NCBI RefSeq assembly: GCF_000024365.1
Contig: NC_013235.1
Coordinates: forward strand, 3,224,001-3,288,000
DNA length: 64,000 nucleotides
Direction of reading: 5' to 3'
Source of the DNA: Nakamurella multipartita DSM 44233
GTDB taxonomy: Bacteria > Actinomycetota > Actinomycetes > Mycobacteriales > Nakamurellaceae
Of the stretch, positions 54,649 to 63,173 are shown piece by piece. A program made the position numbers and the translations under genes. The notes under the pieces are model-generated. The model searched no databases, was not told the origin of the DNA, and saw only the letters and a list, made by a program, of their open reading frames with translations. Within the stretch, counting starts at the first letter, position 1, and each line of letters begins with the position of its first letter.

Positions 54649-54666
54649 CGCGCCCCGGGGGGCGCG
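54649..54666 (+). terminator. Hairpin after the hyc-like operon
   Basis: A perfect 8-base-pair stem CGCGCCCC/GGGGCGCG with a 2-base loop (effectively a tetraloop). It lies 20 bases before the hydrolase ATG; the hydrolase ribosome binding site follows it directly, so it may attenuate rather than fully stop transcription. Confidence 0.5.
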
Positions 54667-54685
54667 AGTGGGAGAGGTGGTTGCC

Positions 54686-55654
54686 ATGACAGGCGCGAAC
54701 GCACCGTCATCGGCCGAGTCGTCGGGTTCGGCCAGCGAGATGGCGGCGGCCGCCCAGCAGTACGGGCTCGGCCGCGGCCGGGTGCGGGCCAACGGCCTGG
54801 AGTTCGAGTACCTGGAAGCCGGCAGCGGCCCCCTGGCCCTGTGCCTGCACGGCTTCCCGGACAGCCCGTTCACCTACCGGCATCTGCTCACCGACCTGGC
54901 CGACGCGGGCTTTCATGCCGTCGCGCCATTCATCCGTGGCTTCGCCCCGACCGAGTTGCCGCCGCTGCGGACCTGGGTGCACACCTCGGTGATGGTGGCC
55001 GATCAGATCGCCCTGGCCCAGGCCCTCGGCGGCGGACCGGATGCCCTGCTGGTCGCCCACGACTGGAACGCCGTCGCGGCCTGGGGCGCGCTGGGCCGGG
55101 CGCCGGAGCTGTGGGGCCGCGCGGTCATCATCAACATCCCGCCGTTCGACATCTTCGCCGAGAACCTGGGCACCTACGCGCAGATCAAGAAGAGCTTCTA
55201 CTTCTGGTACTTCCAGATGCAGTCGGTCATCGAGGACCGCATCCGGCAGGACGACTTCCGGTTCATCCAGGACATCTGGGGTGACTGGTCCCCCGGCTAT
55301 CAGGCCGACGAGGACATGGTGCACATCCGCCGGGCCCTGGGCGACCCCGATCACCTGCGCGCGGCTCTGGGCTACTACTGGGGCCAGTTCGACCCGCCCC
55401 GCTTCGGCTCCCCCGCCTGGGCGGCCGAGCAGGAAGCGGCCTGGGGCGGCGGCGCCCCGCAGCCGGTGCTGTACCTGCACGGCACCAACGACGGCTGCCA
55501 CGGGGTGACCCAGGAGCAGGTCGAGCGGGTGCTGCAGTACGCCGGGCCGGGTTCGGATTCGGAGCTGATCGACGGTGTCGGCCACTTCATGCTGGTGGAG
55601 CGGCCGGCCGAGATCAACCAGCGCATCCTGGACTGGCTCAAGCGGACCGGCTGA
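54686..55654 (+). CDS. Epoxide hydrolase-like alpha/beta hydrolase
   Basis: A 322-residue enzyme from the ATG at 54686 with GGAGAGGTGG upstream. HGFPDSPFTYRHL is the oxyanion-hole region. The nucleophile elbow reads VAHDWNAVAAWG, with Asp as nucleophile, typical of epoxide hydrolases and haloalkane dehalogenases; the elbow Gly is Asn here. The acid is in GTNDGCHG and the base in GVGHFMLVERP. A mobile cap between them contains YFWYFQ, whose tyrosines could activate an epoxide. Just downstream stands a GAF regulator. Substrate unknown. Confidence 0.85.
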   Translation: MTGANAPSSAESSGSASEMAAAAQQYGLGRGRVRANGLEFEYLEAGSGPLALCLHGFPDSPFTYRHLLTDLADAGFHAVAPFIRGFAPTELPPLRTWVHTSVMVADQIALAQALGGGPDALLVAHDWNAVAAWGALGRAPELWGRAVIINIPPFDIFAENLGTYAQIKKSFYFWYFQMQSVIEDRIRQDDFRFIQDIWGDWSPGYQADEDMVHIRRALGDPDHLRAALGYYWGQFDPPRFGSPAWAAEQEAAWGGGAPQPVLYLHGTNDGCHGVTQEQVERVLQYAGPGSDSELIDGVGHFMLVERPAEINQRILDWLKRTG

Positions 55655-55736
55655 CCCGGCCGGACTTCTGCCCTCGCCGGCAACGAGGCAGGATGGATGC
55701 CGTCCCCTCACCGTGGAGCAAAGGACGGCCCACCCG

Positions 55737-56957
55737 ATGACCTCGGCGAACCGCGGCGACCCGGCGGTCTGCGCCGTCCGCCGGGACACCGATCTGCGCC
55801 GCCACGCCCGGCTGCTGCATGGCGTGCACGAGGCCATGCTCGACGGCTCCGCCCCACCCGGCGCGGCCCGGGGCGTCGTGCAGCGGTCGTGGCGGCGGAT
55901 GCGCGCGGCCGGCCGGGACGCCGACCGGATCGGCCGGGTCGAGCACGCCGACGGGTCGGTGGTCGAACAGCGCCGGCAGGACTCGCCGCTGGCCCTGGTG
56001 ATCGACGTGCTGCGGGACAGCCTGGTCTCGGTGGCCGAGGAGGCCGGTTACCTGATGGTGGTCACCGACGCCGACGGCATGGTGCTCTGGCGGGCCGGCA
56101 GCCCGGTGATCCGGCGCCGCGCCGACGCGGTCGGGTTCGCCGACGGGGCGCTGTGGACCGAGCGGACCGTCGGCACCAACGCCATCGGCACGGCCTTGGT
56201 CGAGCAGTCGGCGGTGCAGCTGTTCTCGGCCGAGCACTACGCCCGAACGCTGCATTCCTGGACCTGCACGGCCAGCCCGCTGCACGATCCGCGGTCCGGG
56301 GCGCTGCTCGGCGTGGTCAACCTCTCCGGCGACGCCGCCGACACCCATCCGGAGACGGTCGCCCTGGTTCGGACCGCGGTTCGGTTCGCTCAGGCCGAGC
56401 TCTGGCGGCACCGGGAGGCGCGGCTCAATGCGCTGCGGACGATCGCCGGTTCGACGCTGGCCCGGGTGCGCGGCCCGGCGATGCTGGTCGATCCGGACGG
56501 GTGGATCGCGGCGGTGAACGGGATCGCCGCCACCGGGCGGGTGGCGGTTCCCGAGTCCGGGCTGCCGTCCGTGGTCGCCGGCCTCGGTCGGTGCACACCC
56601 GAACCGGTCTCCGGGGGCTGGTTGCTGCGCGCCGATCCGCAGGGCGCCGAACCGATGGTCCGCCTTCGGCTCGACCGGTCACGGACCCCGGTCGAGGCCG
56701 TGCTGCAGGGCATCGATGCCAGCCAACCCTGGCGGTACCCGCTGACCCCGCGGCACGCCCAGTTACTCACGCTGCTCATCGAATCGGGGGCCGGCGGTCT
56801 GACGGCCGCCCAGTTGTCGGCGGCGGTCTACGGCGACGTCCAGCACGAGGTGGCCGTGCGCGCCGAGGTGTCGCGGCTCCGGCGCCGGCTGGGCGGCGTG
56901 CTGATCACGGGCCCCTACCGGATCGCCCCTAATGTGGCCGTCCAGATGGTCGGCTGA
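55737..56957 (+). CDS. GAF-domain transcriptional regulator
   Basis: A 406-residue protein from the ATG at 55737. An N-terminal helical region (VVQRSWRRMRAAGRDADRIGR) precedes a GAF domain (about residues 85-210) resembling the sensor of AcoR-type activators (WTERTVGTNAIGTALVEQ, HSWTCTASPLHDP). The C-terminus (about 330-406) is a winged-helix region, TPRHAQLLTLLIE then RAEVSRLRRRLGG. The AAA+ sigma-54 module of AcoR is absent, as common in actinobacteria. It is transcribed in line with the hydrolase, 82 bases away, and may regulate it. Confidence 0.82.
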   Translation: MTSANRGDPAVCAVRRDTDLRRHARLLHGVHEAMLDGSAPPGAARGVVQRSWRRMRAAGRDADRIGRVEHADGSVVEQRRQDSPLALVIDVLRDSLVSVAEEAGYLMVVTDADGMVLWRAGSPVIRRRADAVGFADGALWTERTVGTNAIGTALVEQSAVQLFSAEHYARTLHSWTCTASPLHDPRSGALLGVVNLSGDAADTHPETVALVRTAVRFAQAELWRHREARLNALRTIAGSTLARVRGPAMLVDPDGWIAAVNGIAATGRVAVPESGLPSVVAGLGRCTPEPVSGGWLLRADPQGAEPMVRLRLDRSRTPVEAVLQGIDASQPWRYPLTPRHAQLLTLLIESGAGGLTAAQLSAAVYGDVQHEVAVRAEVSRLRRRLGGVLITGPYRIAPNVAVQMVG

Positions 56958-56967
56958 TCGGCCGGAA

Positions 56968-56984
56968 CACCCGCGTGGCGGGTG
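56968..56984 (+). terminator. Hairpin after GAF regulator
   Basis: A perfect 7-base-pair stem CACCCGC/GCGGGTG with a 3-base loop, 10 bases past the stop codon. Confidence 0.55.
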
Positions 56985-57171
56985 GGCGATGACCACCGCG
57001 ACGATCACCCGCGACCGCCACGCCGGGGCGATCCCGGCCGCGCGCTGACCAGTGCAGCAGGTCCTGGGCGGTCCCGCCGGCGGACGCCGGACGAGCGGCT
57101 CGGGCCGGACCGGCCTCCGGGTCCGGCTCGTCGAGACCGGCCCGGATCAGCCCGATCACCGACCCGCACCG

Positions 57172-57187
57172 CCGGCGCCCGCGCCGG
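57172..57187 (-). terminator. Hairpin after uvrA
   Basis: A perfect 7-base-pair stem CCGGCGC/GCGCCGG with a 2-base loop, 30 bases beyond the uvrA stop on the minus strand. The remaining 180 bases between this and the GAF terminator have no recognisable feature. Confidence 0.5.
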
Positions 57188-57217
57188 TCCGGTCGTGCCG
57201 TGGACCAGTCGTTCGCG

Positions 57218-60200
57218 TCAGACCAGCCGGGCCGCCTTGCGCCGGGCCTTCGCCGCGGCGGCCGCCGTGTCCGGGTCGGCCGTCGCCGCTCGCGGCGTCC
57301 GACCGTTCGTCCCGGCCGTCGCTCCCGCGCCCTTGACCGCGGCCGCGCCCTTGACCGCGGATGCGGTCTTCGCGGCCGGTGCGGTCTTGACCGCCGACGG
57401 GGTCGCGGTGAGCGCCTTGGCCCCGGCCTTCCCGGTGGCCCGTCCGTTCGTACCGCCGTTCGTGCTGCTGCCGGTGCCGTCGACCGCATGCAACCGGCGG
57501 CGCCGGGTCACCGCGGCCCGGCCTTCCAGGATCGGCGCCAGGAACTGCCCGGTGAACGACTCGGGGTTCGCCGCCACCTGCTCCGGAGTGCCCTCGGCGA
57601 TGACCAGCCCGCCGCCGGACCCGCCCTCGGGTCCCATGTCGATCAGATGGTCGGCCGACTTGATCACGTCGAGGTTGTGCTCGATGACGATCACCGTGTT
57701 GCCCTTGTCGACCAGCCCGTTGATCACCCCCAGCAACTTCTCGACGTCGGCGAAGTGCAGGCCGGTGGTCGGCTCGTCCAACACGTAGACGGTCCGCCCG
57801 GTGGACCGCTTCTGCAGCTCGGCGGCCAGCTTGACCCGCTGCGCCTCGCCGCCGGACAGCGTCGGCGCCGGTTGACCGAGCCGGACGTAGCCCAGCCCCA
57901 CGTCGACCAGCGTCTTGAGGTGCCGGTGGATCGGGCCGATGGCCTGGAAGAACTCCTCGGCCTCCTCGATGGTGGTGTCCAGCACCTCGGCGATGTTCTT
58001 GCCCTTGTAGTGCACCTCGAGGGTCTCCCGGTTGAACCGGGCGCCCTTGCACACCTCGCACGGCACGTAGATGTCGGGCAGGAAGTTCATCTCGATCTTG
58101 AGGGTGCCGTCGCCGGCGCACGCCTCGCAGCGACCACCCTTGACGTTGAACGAGAACCGTCCCGGCTGGTACCCGCGGACCTTGGCCTCGGTGGTCGAGG
58201 CGAACAACTTGCGGATGTGGTCGAACATGCCGGTGTAGGTGGCCGGGTTGGACCGCGGGGTGCGGCCGATCGGCGACTGGTCGACGCCGACCACCTTGTC
58301 CACCTGGTCGACCCCGGTGACCCGGGTGTGCCGGCCGGGCACCATCCGGGCGCCGTTGATCCGGTTGGCCAGCACCGCGTGCAGGATGTCGTTGACCAGC
58401 GTCGATTTGCCCGAGCCGGACACCCCGGTGACCGCGATCAGCGTGCCCAGCGGGAAGTCGACGGTGACCTCGCGCAGGTTGTTCTCCCGCGCCCCGACCA
58501 CGGTCAGCTTGCGTTTGCGGTCGACCGCCCGCCGCACCAGCGGCACCTCGATCTCCCGGCGCCCGGAGATGAACGCCCCGGTGATCGACTCGGTGGACTT
58601 CTCCATCTCCTCCACCGTGCCGGAGACCACGACCTTGCCGCCGTGCTCACCCGCGCCCGGCCCGATGTCGACGACCCAGTCGGCGGTGCGGATGGTGTCC
58701 TCGTCGTGCTCGACCACGATCAGGGTGTTGCCCAGATCGCGCAGCCGGGTCAGCGTCTGGATCAACCGGTGGTTGTCCCGCTGGTGCAGGCCGATGGACG
58801 GCTCGTCCAGCACGTACAGCACGCCGACCAGGCCGGACCCGATCTGGGTGGCCAGCCGGATCCGCTGCGCCTCCCCACCGGAGAGGGTGGCGGCGGGCCG
58901 ATCCAGGGACAGGTAGTCCAGACCGACGTCGAGCAGGAAGCCGAGCCGGGCGTTGACCTCCTTGAGCACCCGCTCGGCGATCATCGTGTCCCGCTCGGAC
59001 AGCACCAGCCCGGGGAAGAACGCGGCCGCGTCCTTGATCGACAGGGCGGCCAGCTCGGCGATGTTGAGCCGGCCCCGGTCGCCGTGTTGCAGGGTGACGG
59101 CCAGGATCTCGGGCTTGAGCCGGGTGCCGTGGCAGACCGGGCACGGCACCTCCCGCATGTAGCCCTCGTACTTCTCCCGGGCGAAGTCCGAATCGGTCTG
59201 CGCGGCCCGCCGCTCCAGGAACGGGATGACGCCCTCGAACTCGGCGTAATACGAGCGCTGCCGGTTGTACCGGTTGCGGTAGGTGACGTGCACCTGCTGG
59301 TCCGAGCCGTGCAGGATCGCCTTGCGGGCGACCGCCGGCAGCCGGTCCCACGGGGTGTCCATGGAAAAGCCCAGCCCGGTGGCCAGTCCCTGCAGCAGCC
59401 GACCGAAGTACTCGCTCGTGGTCCCGCCGGCCCAGGGCGCGATCGCCCCCTCGGCCAGGCTGGCCGCGCCGTCGGGCACGACCAGCTCGGGGTCGACCTC
59501 CTTGCGGGTGCCCAGTCCGGTGCACTCGGGGCAGGCCCCGAACGGCGAGTTGAACGAGAACGACCGCGGTTCCAACTCGTCGATGGCCAGGGGATGGTCG
59601 TTCGGGCAGGCCAGCCGCTCGGAGTAACGGCGCTCGCGGTGCTCGTCGCCCTCGTCCAGGTCGACGAACTCCAGGATGACCACACCGTCGGCCAGGCCCA
59701 GCCCGGTCTCCACCGAGTCGGTGATCCGCTGCTTGGCCGTGGGGCGGTTGACCAACCGGTCGATGACCACCTCGATGGAGTGCTTCTCCTGCTTCTTGAG
59801 CTTGGGCGGCTCGGCCAGCGCATGCACCACGCCGTCGATCCGGGCCCGGGCATAGCCCTTGGCCTGCAGTTCGGCGAACAGGTCCGCGTACTCGCCCTTG
59901 CGCTCGCGGACCACCGGGGCAAGCACCTGGAACCGGGTGCCCTCGGCCATCTCCAGCACCCGGTCGACGATCTGCTGCGGGGTCTGCTTGGAGATCGGCT
60001 CACCGCAGATCGGGCAGTGCGGGTGACCGATCCGCGCGTACAACAGCCGCAGGTAGTCGTAGATCTCGGTGATCGTGCCGACGGTGGACCGCGGGTTGCG
60101 GGAGGTCGACTTCTGGTCGATGGACACCGCCGGGGACAGGCCCTCGATGAAGTCCACGTCCGGCTTGTCCATCTGGCCCAGGAACTGGCGGGCGTAGGAG

Positions 60201-60376
60201 GACAGCGATTCGACGTAGCGGCGTTGACCCTCCGCGAAGATCGTGTCGAAGGCGAGCGACGACTTGCCCGACCCCGAGAGGCCGGTGAAGACGACGAGGG
60301 AGTCCCGGGGTAGGGAGATATCGACGTTCCGCAAGTTGTGCTCGCGGGCGCCGCGCACGATGAGGTGGTCAATCAC
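57218..60376 (-). CDS. uvrA: Excinuclease ABC subunit A
   Basis: A 1052-residue UvrA, the damage-sensing ATPase of nucleotide excision repair. Two ABC modules: Walker [10 protein letters not shown] near residue 32 and GVSGSGKST near 640; signatures LSGGEAQRI and LSGGEAQRV; zinc CxxC modules ([32 protein letters not shown]). The start is taken as the GTG at 60376, giving [15 protein letters not shown] in line with other UvrAs; an ATG at 60385 is in frame but lies inside the -10. After LAPILEGR comes an extra tail of about 95 Ala/Lys/Thr/Gly residues not normally found. Confidence 0.96.
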   Translation of the reverse strand: MIDHLIVRGAREHNLRNVDISLPRDSLVVFTGLSGSGKSSLAFDTIFAEGQRRYVESLSSYARQFLGQMDKPDVDFIEGLSPAVSIDQKSTSRNPRSTVGTITEIYDYLRLLYARIGHPHCPICGEPISKQTPQQIVDRVLEMAEGTRFQVLAPVVRERKGEYADLFAELQAKGYARARIDGVVHALAEPPKLKKQEKHSIEVVIDRLVNRPTAKQRITDSVETGLGLADGVVILEFVDLDEGDEHRERRYSERLACPNDHPLAIDELEPRSFSFNSPFGACPECTGLGTRKEVDPELVVPDGAASLAEGAIAPWAGGTTSEYFGRLLQGLATGLGFSMDTPWDRLPAVARKAILHGSDQQVHVTYRNRYNRQRSYYAEFEGVIPFLERRAAQTDSDFAREKYEGYMREVPCPVCHGTRLKPEILAVTLQHGDRGRLNIAELAALSIKDAAAFFPGLVLSERDTMIAERVLKEVNARLGFLLDVGLDYLSLDRPAATLSGGEAQRIRLATQIGSGLVGVLYVLDEPSIGLHQRDNHRLIQTLTRLRDLGNTLIVVEHDEDTIRTADWVVDIGPGAGEHGGKVVVSGTVEEMEKSTESITGAFISGRREIEVPLVRRAVDRKRKLTVVGARENNLREVTVDFPLGTLIAVTGVSGSGKSTLVNDILHAVLANRINGARMVPGRHTRVTGVDQVDKVVGVDQSPIGRTPRSNPATYTGMFDHIRKLFASTTEAKVRGYQPGRFSFNVKGGRCEACAGDGTLKIEMNFLPDIYVPCEVCKGARFNRETLEVHYKGKNIAEVLDTTIEEAEEFFQAIGPIHRHLKTLVDVGLGYVRLGQPAPTLSGGEAQRVKLAAELQKRSTGRTVYVLDEPTTGLHFADVEKLLGVINGLVDKGNTVIVIEHNLDVIKSADHLIDMGPEGGSGGGLVIAEGTPEQVAANPESFTGQFLAPILEGRAAVTRRRRLHAVDGTGSSTNGGTNGRATGKAGAKALTATPSAVKTAPAAKTASAVKGAAAVKGAGATAGTNGRTPRAATADPDTAAAAAKARRKAARLV

Positions 60377-60383
60377 GCAGTTC

Positions 60384-60389
60384 ATGCTA
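60384..60389 (-). promoter_or_regulatory. Candidate leaderless -10 of uvrA
   Basis: TAGCAT on the minus strand ends 7 bases before the GTG at 60376. No LexA box (GAAC-N4-GTTC) is visible between uvrA and the divergent oxidoreductase. Confidence 0.4.
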
Positions 60390-60484
60390 GGCGTGGTGTC
60401 CGACAGTCCTGATTGCCTCACTGTTTGCGCAGGTCGGCGCACTTCGGCGGGCTGGCGTCGGACCCGGCTGGCAGGGTGTGGCCC

Positions 60485-61549
60485 ATGAACTCCGACGAAC
60501 CCGTCCGCTGGGCCCTGGCCGGCTACGGCGCCGGTGGCCGCACCTTTCATGCCCCGTTGATCCGATCGGCGGCCGGGTTGGACCTGGTCGCGGTGGTGAC
60601 CGGGTCACCGGATCGGCAGGCGCAGGTGCGCGCCGACGACCCGGCCGCGACCACCGTGCCCGCCCTCGAGGAGCTGCCGGCTCTTGGGGTCGTGGGCGTC
60701 ACCATCACCACGCCCAGCGCCACCCACGCGCCACTGGCCCACCAGGCCCTGGACCTGGGGTTGCACGTCGTGGTGGACAAACCGTTCGCGTTGAACGGCG
60801 CGGCCGCGGCCGAGTTGGTGGCGCACGCCGAGCGGGCCGGCCGGGTCCTGGTGCCCTACCAGAACCGCCGCTGGGACAGCGACCTGCTCACCCTGCTCCG
60901 GTTGCTGGAGGACGGCGAACTCGGCCGGGTGCACCGCTTCGTCTCTCGCATCGATCGGTTCCGGCCGGTCAAGTCCAGCTGGCACGGGGCCGGCGCCGAG
61001 CAGGGCGGCGGGGTCCTGCTGGACCTCGGTCCGCACCTGGTCGATCAGGCCACCCACCTGTTCGGCCCGGTCCGCTCGGTGCACGCCGAATTGCAGACCA
61101 TCCGTCCCGGCGCGGGTGCCGAGGACGAAGTCGAACTGCATCTGGAGCACGTCGGCGGCGTGCACTCGACCCTGGCGGCCGGTCTGGCCAGTGCCGCCCC
61201 GGGCCCGCGGCTGCAGGTCAACGGCGACCGGGGCGGGTTCGTCATCGACGGGTTCGACATCCAGGAGGAGCAGCTCAAGGCCGGGCACACCCCGGCCGGC
61301 CTGGGTCAGGAGTGGGGCGTGGAGCCGGAATCGGCGTGGGGCCGGCTCTACACCGCGGACGGCCATCGGGTGGTGCCCAGCGAACGTGGCGCCTGGGACA
61401 GCTACTACCCGGCCGTGGCCCGATCGGTGCGGGGCCAGGCTCCCCCGCCGGTGGACGCCCGCGACGCCGTGCGCACCGCCCGCATCCTCGACGCCGCGCG
61501 GGAGTCGGCAGCCCGGGGCGCGGTCGTGCCGATCCCCGAGACCGGCTGA
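60485..61549 (+). CDS. Gfo/Idh/MocA-family oxidoreductase
   Basis: A 354-residue NAD(P)-dependent dehydrogenase. The Rossmann fold starts [18 protein letters not shown]; the catalytic region VVDKPFALN (the EKP-type motif, here DKP) lies near residue 98 and [19 protein letters not shown] carries the conserved Asp and His. Members oxidise or reduce sugars and inositols. Divergent from uvrA, no coupling to its neighbours. Substrate unknown. Confidence 0.9.
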   Translation: MNSDEPVRWALAGYGAGGRTFHAPLIRSAAGLDLVAVVTGSPDRQAQVRADDPAATTVPALEELPALGVVGVTITTPSATHAPLAHQALDLGLHVVVDKPFALNGAAAAELVAHAERAGRVLVPYQNRRWDSDLLTLLRLLEDGELGRVHRFVSRIDRFRPVKSSWHGAGAEQGGGVLLDLGPHLVDQATHLFGPVRSVHAELQTIRPGAGAEDEVELHLEHVGGVHSTLAAGLASAAPGPRLQVNGDRGGFVIDGFDIQEEQLKAGHTPAGLGQEWGVEPESAWGRLYTADGHRVVPSERGAWDSYYPAVARSVRGQAPPPVDARDAVRTARILDAARESAARGAVVPIPETG

Positions 61550-61670
61550 GGGCGGACCGTGGCCGTGGCCGACCCCCGGATCGGCGACCGCGGGAGCCGG
61601 GGGTGGCCTGCGGCGCAGCCGGTACCCCGGGTCGATCGGGAGCAAGCGGGCAGGGGCGAGAATCAGCGAC

Positions 61671-62381
61671 ATGACTTCTGACGTGCAAGCGGCTATCGGC
61701 GCACTCCGGGACGCGACCGGCCGGCTCGAGGCGGCGGTGGCGCGGTACCGGCAGCAGCAGGGCCTGGAGGCCTTCGCGGCTCCCTCCCGCCTGCCCGGGT
61801 GGACGATCGGGCACGTCGTGACCCACCTGGCCCGCAACGCGGACGGCCTGCGGCGGGTGCTGGTCGCCGCCCGGATCGGCCAGTTGATGACCCCGTACGA
61901 CTCCCCGCAGGCCCGTGAGCAGGACATCGAGCGGGGCGCGACCCGCAGCACCGACACCATCGCCGTCGACCTCGTCACCGCGGACCAGCATCTGGCCGAG
62001 ACGATCGACGCGTTCCCGCACACCGCCTGGGCGGCCACGGTCGATCTGGGCCGGGGCGGACCGGCCGCCGCCGAGTTCGTGCTGGCCCACCGGCTGGCCG
62101 AGGTCGAGTTCCATCACGACGACCTGGGCATCGATCCGGGACTGGATCTGCTCACCGCGCCGCAGGCGGCCGGCCTGCTGGTCGCGTTACAGGGCTCCTA
62201 CGTCCGCACCCGGGACGTGCCGCCGCTGACCCTGGCCCCGGACGACGCCGCGCGGATCGAGATCGGTGGGGGCGGACCGGTCATCGCCGGGCCGGCGCTG
62301 GATCTGGTGCGCTGGTTGGCCGGCCGGGGCCAGGCGGAGGTGCGGGGTGACGAGCCGCTGCCGGTCCTACCGCCCTGGTGA
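61671..62381 (+). CDS. Maleylpyruvate isomerase-family mycothiol-dependent enzyme
   Basis: A 236-residue protein with the DinB-like four-helix MDMPI N-terminal domain. The metal triad is visible as HVVTHLARN and HRLAEVEFHHDDLG (His, Glu, His). A C-terminal MDMPI_C domain follows. True members isomerise maleylpyruvate with mycothiol; many paralogues have other thiol-dependent roles. No aromatic-degradation genes are close, so the reaction is not assigned. The start is the ATG at 61671, without a strong ribosome binding site. Confidence 0.85.
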   Translation: MTSDVQAAIGALRDATGRLEAAVARYRQQQGLEAFAAPSRLPGWTIGHVVTHLARNADGLRRVLVAARIGQLMTPYDSPQAREQDIERGATRSTDTIAVDLVTADQHLAETIDAFPHTAWAATVDLGRGGPAAAEFVLAHRLAEVEFHHDDLGIDPGLDLLTAPQAAGLLVALQGSYVRTRDVPPLTLAPDDAARIEIGGGGPVIAGPALDLVRWLAGRGQAEVRGDEPLPVLPPW

Positions 62382-62429
62382 CCACCGATCGAGCCGGGTG
62401 TTCCCTTCGCGAGGCGTGGCCGGGTTGCC

Positions 62430-62435
62430 TACGGT
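62430..62435 (+). promoter_or_regulatory. Candidate leaderless -10 of the MBL gene
   Basis: TACGGT ends 6 bases before the ATG at 62442, with no Shine-Dalgarno sequence in the gap. Confidence 0.4.
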
Positions 62436-62441
62436 GGCGGC

Positions 62442-63116
62442 ATGACTGCACCCGACTACACCGGACATGTCGACGCCAAGGGCGATCCGTCGACCCGCGA
62501 CCTGCCGGACATCACCGTCACCAAGCTGTCCGTCGGTCCGATCGACAACAACGCCTATCTGCTGGTGTGCAAGCACACCGGTGAGGGCGTGCTGATCGAC
62601 GCCGCCAACGATGCCGACCGGATCCTGACCCTGCTGACGGCGACCAGTGCCCCCACCCCGTTGCGCACGGTGATCACTACCCATCAGCATTGGGATCACC
62701 ACGTGGCCCTGCCCGTGGTGGTCACGGCGACCGGTGCCCGCACCGCGGCCGGCGTGCCGGACGCGCCGGCCCTGCCCGTCACCGTCGATCAGCCGTTGGA
62801 CCACGGGGACACCGTGGCCCTGGGCGACTGCACGCTGGAGATCATCGCGCTGCGGGGGCACACCCCCGGCTCGGTGGCCGTGCTGTACCGGGATCCGAAG
62901 GGTCACGGCCACCTGTTCACGGGTGACTCGCTCTTTCCGGGCGGGCCCGGAAAGACGAACAGCCCGCAGGACTTCACCTCGTTGATGGACGATCTGGAGA
63001 GCCGGGTGTTCGGCCAGTTGCCCGACGACACCTGGGTCTACCCCGGTCACGGCGACGACACCACGCTGGGCCGCGAGCGGGCCAGCCTGCCGCAGTGGCG
63101 GGCCCGCGGCTGGTAG
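62442..63116 (+). CDS. Metallo-beta-lactamase-fold hydrolase (glyoxalase II-like)
   Basis: A 224-residue cytoplasmic MBL-fold protein. Zinc motif THQHWDHH, later RGHTPGSVAVLY (His), FTGDSLFPG (Asp) and VYPGHGDDT (His) complete the two-metal site. The spacing fits glyoxalase II/persulfide-dioxygenase-like hydrolases acting on thioesters; actinobacterial members may use mycothiol conjugates. It lies 60 bases after the mycothiol-type gene, so both may handle thiol conjugates, though that is inference. Confidence 0.88.
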   Translation: MTAPDYTGHVDAKGDPSTRDLPDITVTKLSVGPIDNNAYLLVCKHTGEGVLIDAANDADRILTLLTATSAPTPLRTVITTHQHWDHHVALPVVVTATGARTAAGVPDAPALPVTVDQPLDHGDTVALGDCTLEIIALRGHTPGSVAVLYRDPKGHGHLFTGDSLFPGGPGKTNSPQDFTSLMDDLESRVFGQLPDDTWVYPGHGDDTTLGRERASLPQWRARGW

Positions 63117-63122
63117 CGCCCG

Positions 63123-63173
63123 GCTGACCGAACCGGCCCGCCTCACCCGGCGAGGACGGCCGGTTCGGTCGGC
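63123..63173. terminator. Bidirectional terminator between MBL and MFS genes
   Basis: Arms 63123-63138 and 63158-63173 are reverse complements with one mismatch in 16, with a 19-base loop. The stop codon of the MFS gene lies in the loop. It should terminate both convergent genes. Confidence 0.65.

Noticed and set aside
56958-57217. A short gene between the GAF regulator and uvrA
   Set aside because: The open frame from 56929 to 57489 is an Arg/Pro/Gly-rich shadow; only two hairpins are convincing.
57200-60313. A 1037-residue open frame opposite uvrA
   Set aside because: Mirror of the uvrA codon pattern without any recognisable domain or start signal.
60386-60484. LexA/SOS box upstream of uvrA
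   Set aside because: No GAAC-N4-GTTC-like palindrome could be found in the divergent region.
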